Positions 58,728 through 64,000 of a DNA stretch of 64,000 nucleotides are shown here, in pieces. The DNA lies in assembly GCA_949126835.1 (NCBI GenBank), contig OX421499.1, positions 4,972,295 to 5,036,294 of the forward strand, written 5' to 3'. Origin of the DNA: Anisus vortex (lineage: Eukaryota; Mollusca; Gastropoda; Planorbidae). Below the pieces are notes generated by a model, which made no database searches, had not been told where the DNA came from, and saw only the letters and a list, made by a program, of their open reading frames with translations. Both the position numbers and the translations under genes were made by a program. Positions within the stretch are counted from its first letter, which is position 1; every line of letters starts with the position of its first letter.

Positions 58728-58940
58728 TGGGTACAGAAGCGCTCACTGCAGTTTCTATGGCCACGACATACACAATTTTAATGCTCAGCCGCCTTTTACT
58801 TTACCTTAGCTATTATCAAGTACCCATCAGAGCTGGGTAGACTCATTGGCAACCTCCAGCTTAGGAAACAAATCATAGCCATCTCCTTGATTCGAATCAA
58901 GGACGTTTTGTCCGCCAGCGAATGCCCGGCCTAGGTGCCT
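58728..58940 (-). mobile_element. SINE1 copy
   Basis: It shows the body segments cagtttctatggccacgaca, cagccgcc and tcagagctgggtagactca. The B-box region is ttgattcgaatcaagg and the head is poorly conserved. Confidence 0.8.
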
Positions 58941-59204
58941 CGGTTTGATTTTCCCTTTTGTTTTAAATACAAAAATTGCCTGTTTCTTTTTTTTCCTTGC
59001 ATAAGCAATTTCTAAATGTAGGCCTAAAAATGTTACCAAAAAAAAAACAACAAAAAAACAAAAAGAAAACAACAAACGCATGTCATATAAAGAAGACAAA
59101 CCCGTGGCATATTCAACCCTTTATAAGAACCACAACTACACATTTTGCAACACATCTTCCAGAGTTTATTTAGTATATTATACTAGCTGCATACTATTAC
59201 TAAA

Positions 59205-60080
59205 TAGGCAATCATCGTCGCCTGTTTCCCCCACATGGGGGACAGGCCACTAACAAAAGCTCTCCATGCATATCCCGCTCCTGGGCAAGTCTAACCAGCT
59301 GTCTCCAGTTTTGTCCCATCATGCCGGTGTCTGCTTCAAGTTCTCGTTTCCAGTTCGTTATTGTTCTGCCTCTTTTTCTCTTGCCTTGCGTGTTTCAAGT
59401 TCCAAGTGAGAGCATATTATGTCTTGTTATGCTGGTAGTGGGCTTAATGTGTGGTATACATAGATGTATATTAGCAGATTATTTCTTCAATTGGTGCCAG
59501 AGTATCTTGAGAATTATTCCACGATGGCATGAACTGATTAATGCCTTTATCTTCCTTAAGCATCTTATGTTTGTACTCCATTTTCAGCCCCGTAGAGCAA
59601 AAAAGGTTCCACAGTGGCGTTTGAAAGTCCTAACCTTAATATTTTATTGATTTAGTTCCAAACAAGTTTCAATTGATTGAAGGTTGATCTTGCCGTGCCG
59701 ATCCGCACCTTTACGTCTGCGTCTTTCCCTCCTTGCTTATCTACAATGCTGTCGAGGTAAATACAATTTTTAACTTCTTCCAGTCCTTTATAGGTGTTGG
59801 GTTGACTCATGACTGTGTTTGCTTTGAGCACTTTGCACTTTGCTATATGTTCTCTGTGTATTTGTATTTTTAACCCAATGGTAGCTGAGTAGTGTGCCAC
59901 ACTATTTTTAGCCTCCTGCATTTGTAGTTGTGTGTGTGTGTGATAATAAGGTCGGGTCATCTGAGAAATCAATGTCATCCAGCTGTTGCCACAACGTCCA
60001 TTGTATACCAGTTTGGTTCTATGCTGTGACCTTATTCATATCCCAATCGATAGCTAACAGGAACAAGAATGATAGGGGGC
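59205..60080 (-). mobile_element. RTE-like LINE reverse transcriptase remnant
   Basis: In minus sense: WTLWQQLDDIDFSDDPTLLS (FADD-box region, here FSDD), then LEEVKNCIYLDSIVDKQGGK and DADVKVRIGTARSTFNQLK. Downstream, across stops and shifts, come LLYGAEN, KRKRGRT and MGQNWRQLVRLAQERDMHG. These are the RT core to C-terminal blocks of RTE-type retrotransposons. It is not functional. Confidence 0.88.
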
Positions 60081-60372
60081 CTTGCCGTATCCTTGTCTTT
60101 AGCATTTCTTGAAAATTTTCCAATTTTCCAAATATTTCAATTTCATCCAAAATCGGGGAGTCTTCTTGCAAGTAACATTTTGTCCGAATCCTTGCAACAG
60201 AGCATCAAAGCGCAATGCTTGCAAACTTTTCTAGTTTACATAAACCCAAAGATTGAAGCATACCCTTCCAGGTATTCAAATTTTGTTTTCTTTTAGGCAG
60301 GTGCTAGATCTAGATCTAGTATCCTGTTCGGTAAGTGTCCTCTGTGGAAGCGGTTGATGCGTCGTTTCGCTC

Positions 60373-61852
60373 AGGGGTCGGCAACCTTTTGCTAATGGTG
60401 TACTAAACTAGGATTTCTATATCATTCAGCGTGCCAACAGCCTAAAAGTCAACCTGCCCCATTAAACTTTTAAATATTATTTTTATAGCAAGACCGGGAC
60501 CAGAAGCAACTGAGATTATTTATAGAGAAAATCGTTAAAGCGTTTTATATTTAAAACAAAATTAACGTGTTTGTGATTATCCTCCTTTTTATTTGTCTTT
60601 ATATTAAATACAATATTTTATTACTAAGCTTTCACATTTTTGGTAATTACTAAAAACATTTTAAAAATTAGAACAAATTCAGAAAAGAGCTGAAAGATTC
60701 ATAACTAGCGAATATTCACAACTAACAAGAGTAACACCAATAGTCAAATGACTAAACCTAGAAACACTAGAGGACAGAAGGGCAAATAGTAAAGTAGTAA
60801 TAATACATAAGGCATTAAACGCTAATTTTATATAAATCCAACATTATGGTCTTCATTACAAGATATAATTATGTGTGTCCGTTTAAGGAGTTTACCTTTT
60901 AACCATTAATAATTAAACTACATAATATAGTGCTATTAAAAGGTTCGCTTATAATTATTAGATTAGAAATATAAATACATTTGTTTGAGAGCATAAAAAC
61001 TCTTTTAACCCTTACTGTCCCGGGCGCGTATATAGCGGAACTGAAGGCAGCATAGATAGAAGTAGGTCGGTACGGGAAGGGTTAAATGTAATCAGTCGGT
61101 ATCAATTAATGAGCACCTTGTCTCGAATGCTCTTCTCTAATTGTTTAATGTCAAATACATATATAGTGACTTCTGAGTGGTCAAATATAAGTGACCTCTT
61201 TGTATGCTTAAAACAGCTTTCGTGTGCGATAAAATATGTTCACAAGTGTAAGTTAACCAAAATCTGAAAGTAGAACAGCGAATGCCAAACAGTTGAGAAA
61301 AGCAGATGAGTTTCCTAAGCAGCTTCTTTCTAGATTTTTTCCACATATGGGTACATTTGGATGCCCATTTTTTAAATGTTTAAAATTCAACTTGCTGCAA
61401 TTTTAAAATCGCCAATATCCCTGCATTAAAAAATGTATCTACATCTAAGAAGTTTGTAGTAACATAATCAAACCAGTTTGGCTTGATGTGGTAGGAAAAA
61501 ATGGTGAGATAACTCCGCTTTGAGTGCTTCGATGTTCTTCTGAAACTATTAATATTTGCCCTAATATATAAATGTAGGTCTACAGGTAAGTAACTGTTTT
61601 GAAATTGATTTCTCGCCAAGATTGTTCAATTTCAATGCAAATCTATCCCAGTGGACATTAAAAATGCAAGTTCAACTCACTGAAATGTGTTGCTATGTCA
61701 TTCAGAAACATCGGCTTCAACAGTCAGTTTTCCTCATTCAGAACCGGAAATTGTTGTTGTTTTTCATGAATAAAACACACCCCTTGGAGGTCTCTCGTAT
61801 GCCATTGGAAACCGCCAAGTTTGGCACGCATGCCTTAGGTTTCCGAACCCTG
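60373..61852 (-). mobile_element. hAT transposon, decayed, ~1.5 kb
   Basis: The left end is caggggtcggcaacct; the right end reversed is cagggttcggaaacct. The flanks gtttcgct (60365-60372) and ggttagct (61853-61860) agree at 6 of 8 bases. The interior minus frame around 61140-61270 reads LTYTCEHILSHTK, resembling the hAT dimerisation region. A LINE-A fragment is nested at 60672-60840. Confidence 0.75.
60672..60840 (+). mobile_element. LINE-A reverse transcriptase C-terminal fragment
   Basis: It reads EQIQKRAERFITSEYSQLTR, then [20 protein letters not shown], with one internal stop. These are standard blocks of CR1/L2-type ORF2. Confidence 0.82.
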
Positions 61853-61977
61853 GGTTAGCTCATAATCGTTTTGTCTGTTCTTCCATCATACAAAGTCACA
61901 CTATTCCATTGTATGACTTGGCCACAGAACTGGTTGACCTAAATAAATAATTATAGGAGATAGTATACCAGTTACGG

Positions 61978-62078
61978 CAGCGGATCCCAACCTGTGGGTC
62001 GTGACCCCTTTGGGGGTCGAATGACCATTTCATGGGGGACGCCAAAGACCATCGGAAAACATTTATTTTTGAGGTATT
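61978..62078 (+). mobile_element. SPIN-like hAT terminus
   Basis: It starts cagcggatcccaacctgtgg, then gtcgtgacccctttgggggt, cgaatgacc and gccaaagaccatcggaaaac. It closely resembles, from memory, the left end of the SPIN (Space Invaders) hAT family. The right end is not seen. Confidence 0.65.
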
Positions 62079-62084
62079 TCCACA

Positions 62085-62190
62085 ACAACATGTAGCATAC
62101 AGCACAGTACTCTTCGATGGCGGCACCTCAGAACCCTTCCCAGTGTGTAGCGGGGTCAAGCAGGGATGTGTCCTGGCATCAACACTCTTT
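62085..62190 (+). mobile_element. RTE-like reverse transcriptase fragment
   Basis: It reads STVLFDGGTSEPFPVCSGVK, then QGCVLASTLFSL, the conserved G-V-(K/R)-Q-G-C-V-L block of the RT fingers. It is interrupted at 62200 by a MITE. Confidence 0.85.
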
Positions 62191-62199
62191 AGTCTAGAC

Positions 62200-62407
62200 C
62201 AGGGAATGGCAACCTTTTGATAATATTGTGCCAAAGTGGGATTTCTAATTCATTCAGCGTGCAAACAGCCGTAAAGTCGCACTGCTTTAGAACTTAAAGA
62301 ATAATAATAGAATATACTTTAATAGTTTTTTAGGAGTCTTCTGCGTGCCATTGAAAATCATTTTGAGTTACAAGTCTGACACGCTTTCCCTAGGTTGCCG
62401 AACTCTG
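62200..62407. mobile_element. hAT MITE, 208 bp, derived from the 60373 family
   Basis: The ends are cagggaatggcaacct and, reversed, cagagttcggcaacct. The flanks gtctagac (62192-62199) and gtctagag (62408-62415) differ at one base. Its left 90 bp aligns with the left end of the 1.5-kb element at 60373 (gggatttcta, cattcagcgtgc). Confidence 0.85.
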
Positions 62408-62889
62408 GTCTAGAGTCTAGTCTAGACTATTCTTCTTTTCTTTACAGTCTTCAAACCTTAAAAATAAGGCTTTTCAAAAATATTAATGAGCTTTCATGGA
62501 TAATAAATTCAGTACTATTCAAAGAAGTAAATGCGTACTAATGAAAACTAGCTAGTAGCTAAAAAAAGTTTAAAAATTACATTTATAATGTAAAATTATG
62601 AATTAATTGATTGTTCATTTAACGCCTTTTTATTAATGTGTTACCGGTACTAGTAGACTAGTACCAGGTGACCGATCATTCGATCGGTAATAAAGAGCAG
62701 GCGCTTGTACCTTAACATCATGTGTAAAACAACAGTGCATAAATTTTAAAAATACTTCTTTACCAGACCAATAAATTGTAGGCCAATTTGTCTTTTTCCT
62801 TTTTTCTACTATGAATAACATGGGCTTTAAATTCTAACAGTCGAAGCAGATTTTTATTTGTGCAGTCTAATATCTAGATTTTGCCCAAT

Positions 62890-62908
62890 AACCCCCCCCC
62901 CCCCCCCC

Positions 62909-62946
<38 letters not shown>
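62890..62946. repeat. Poly(C)-poly(A) low-complexity tract
   Basis: About 18 C followed by about 38 A. It is a common site of assembly or sequencing error. Confidence 0.95.
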
Positions 62947-62948
<2 letters not shown>

Positions 62949-63082
62949 AACAACAGCTTAATCTTATTTTAAACCAAAAAAAACATGTAGGCTAGAGTTG
63001 TCAGTTTAAATCCAACAGAAATATATGTCATTTATGTCAATAAATCGCCAGGCTACAACGAATACATAAAAGTACTGCGCGT

Positions 63083-63640
63083 TTGTTTATGTGCAAGTCT
63101 AAAAGAGACTCGGGAACTGCCCTTCTACGCTCGCTCCACTGGCTCCCCGTGAAAGCCAGAATTGAGTATAAAGTGGCGCTACTTTGCCATCAGTGCATTT
63201 TTAATAACGAGTTTCCGTCCTATCTCAAGGCACTAATCAGACCTTATGTCCCGCAAAGAACACTTCGTTCTGCAAACTCATCGCTTCTGGAAGAGCCCCG
63301 TTTCTCTCTGACGACCGTTGGCCTTAGAGCCTTCTCAGTATCCGGTCCGAAGGTGTGGAATGAACTTCCCATTCAACTGAAGCGAACAAGCTCTACTGTC
63401 AATATTTACCTTCGATAACATTTAACATGCTTTAGAAACTTACTGTCTTATTTATGGGTTCGGTCGGTTAATGCTACATTTATTTGTTTTGTCTTTTTTT
63501 TTATCATCAATTTTGCTCTGTCAGCTGGCCTAGTGTAATATCCGTATTCTTAGTTGTATGTTAAACGCGCTCTGAGCTTACATTATGTTTGTTGGCAGCG
63601 CTATACAAATATTATTATTATTATTATTATTTAAAAGACT
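63083..63640 (+). mobile_element. LINE-B 3' end (reverse transcriptase C-terminus)
   Basis: The frame reads LLRSLHWLPVKARIEYKVAL, YLKALIRPYVPQRTLRSANS and KVWNELPIQL, the classic end of CR1/L2-like ORF2. The tail has gcgctatacaaatattatta followed by an att microsatellite. Confidence 0.88.
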
Positions 63641-63714
63641 GAAAATGAAAAGTTTAAATTTAAAATATCGTGAATTACGTTACAATTTTTAGTTCTTCTA
63701 CCCCTTCCCCTATT

Positions 63715-64000
63715 GGTGATTTGGTGTACGCTCGTTTGAATCTGTGGCGCCTTCACTGTGGAACGGCTTATCTGAGACACTGAAAAACTCTGTGTCAAAA
63801 AAGGCATTCAAGAAGAATTTGAAGACTTTTCTTTTCAACTAAATTGATCAAATACTCATCCATCAGCAAAAAACTTGTTTGAAACTATTTTAAAATGTTA
63901 TTGTCGTTTCGTGCCTCCATCGGCCGAAACCTTGTTTAAAACTATTTTAGAGTGTTATTGTCGTTTCGATTTTGTGAGCGCGCTGAGCATGCTTTTATTA
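63715..64000 (+). mobile_element. LINE-B-like 3' end, continues past the window
   Basis: It reads VRSFESVAPSLWNGLSETLK, then SKKAFKKNLKTFLFN and stop. The tail contains a ~75-bp imperfect duplication (gttattgtcgtttcg twice) and gagcgcgctgagcatgct, shared with SINE2 tail type B. Confidence 0.8.

Overview
This window is animal nuclear DNA: AT-rich, intron-rich, and packed with decayed transposons, tRNA-derived SINEs and minisatellites. The protein sequences are bilaterian. Repeat content, including a SPIN-like hAT end, best fits a gastropod mollusc, probably a freshwater snail; that assignment is inference. No rRNA gene, functional tRNA gene, CRISPR array or bacterial-type operon was seen.

Two genes account for nearly all coding sequence, both on the minus strand. 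(1) TCF25 (NULP1/Rqc1), about 1-10,497: 13 exons reconstructed with consistent splice phases give the first 518 residues, and the C-terminal part runs off the left edge. (2) JARID2, 14,451-54,623: 21 exons reconstructed from ATG to stop give about 1,265 residues. It has a UIM, an H3-like AQRKFAQ PRC2 motif, JmjN, ARID, a JmjC that has lost its iron ligands, and a C-terminal zinc finger. JARID2 acts with PRC2 in the nucleus; TCF25 belongs to the ribosome-associated quality control complex. The pair is tandem on one strand, about 4 kb apart, with no evidence of joint function.

The most unusual coding feature is in JARID2 exon 6. It continues without a stop for 6.6 kb (48,693-42,094), encoding about 2,199 low-complexity Ser/Asn-rich residues with CtBP-like and SUMO-interaction-like motifs, then ends in its own stop. 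This implies an alternative N-terminal-only isoform, a giant in-frame exon, or both.

Layout: 1-10,497 TCF25, including an array that has duplicated the exon 12 splice acceptor; 10,498-14,450 intergenic repeats; 14,451-54,623 JARID2. The JARID2 introns hold a MULE with intact target-site duplication, SINEs, LINE 3' ends and a 93-copy 42-bp array grown inside a SINE. From 54,624 to 64,000 is a transposon graveyard: two hAT elements with 8-bp duplications, a MITE, RTE-like and CR1/L2-like LINE fragments and a SPIN-like terminus.
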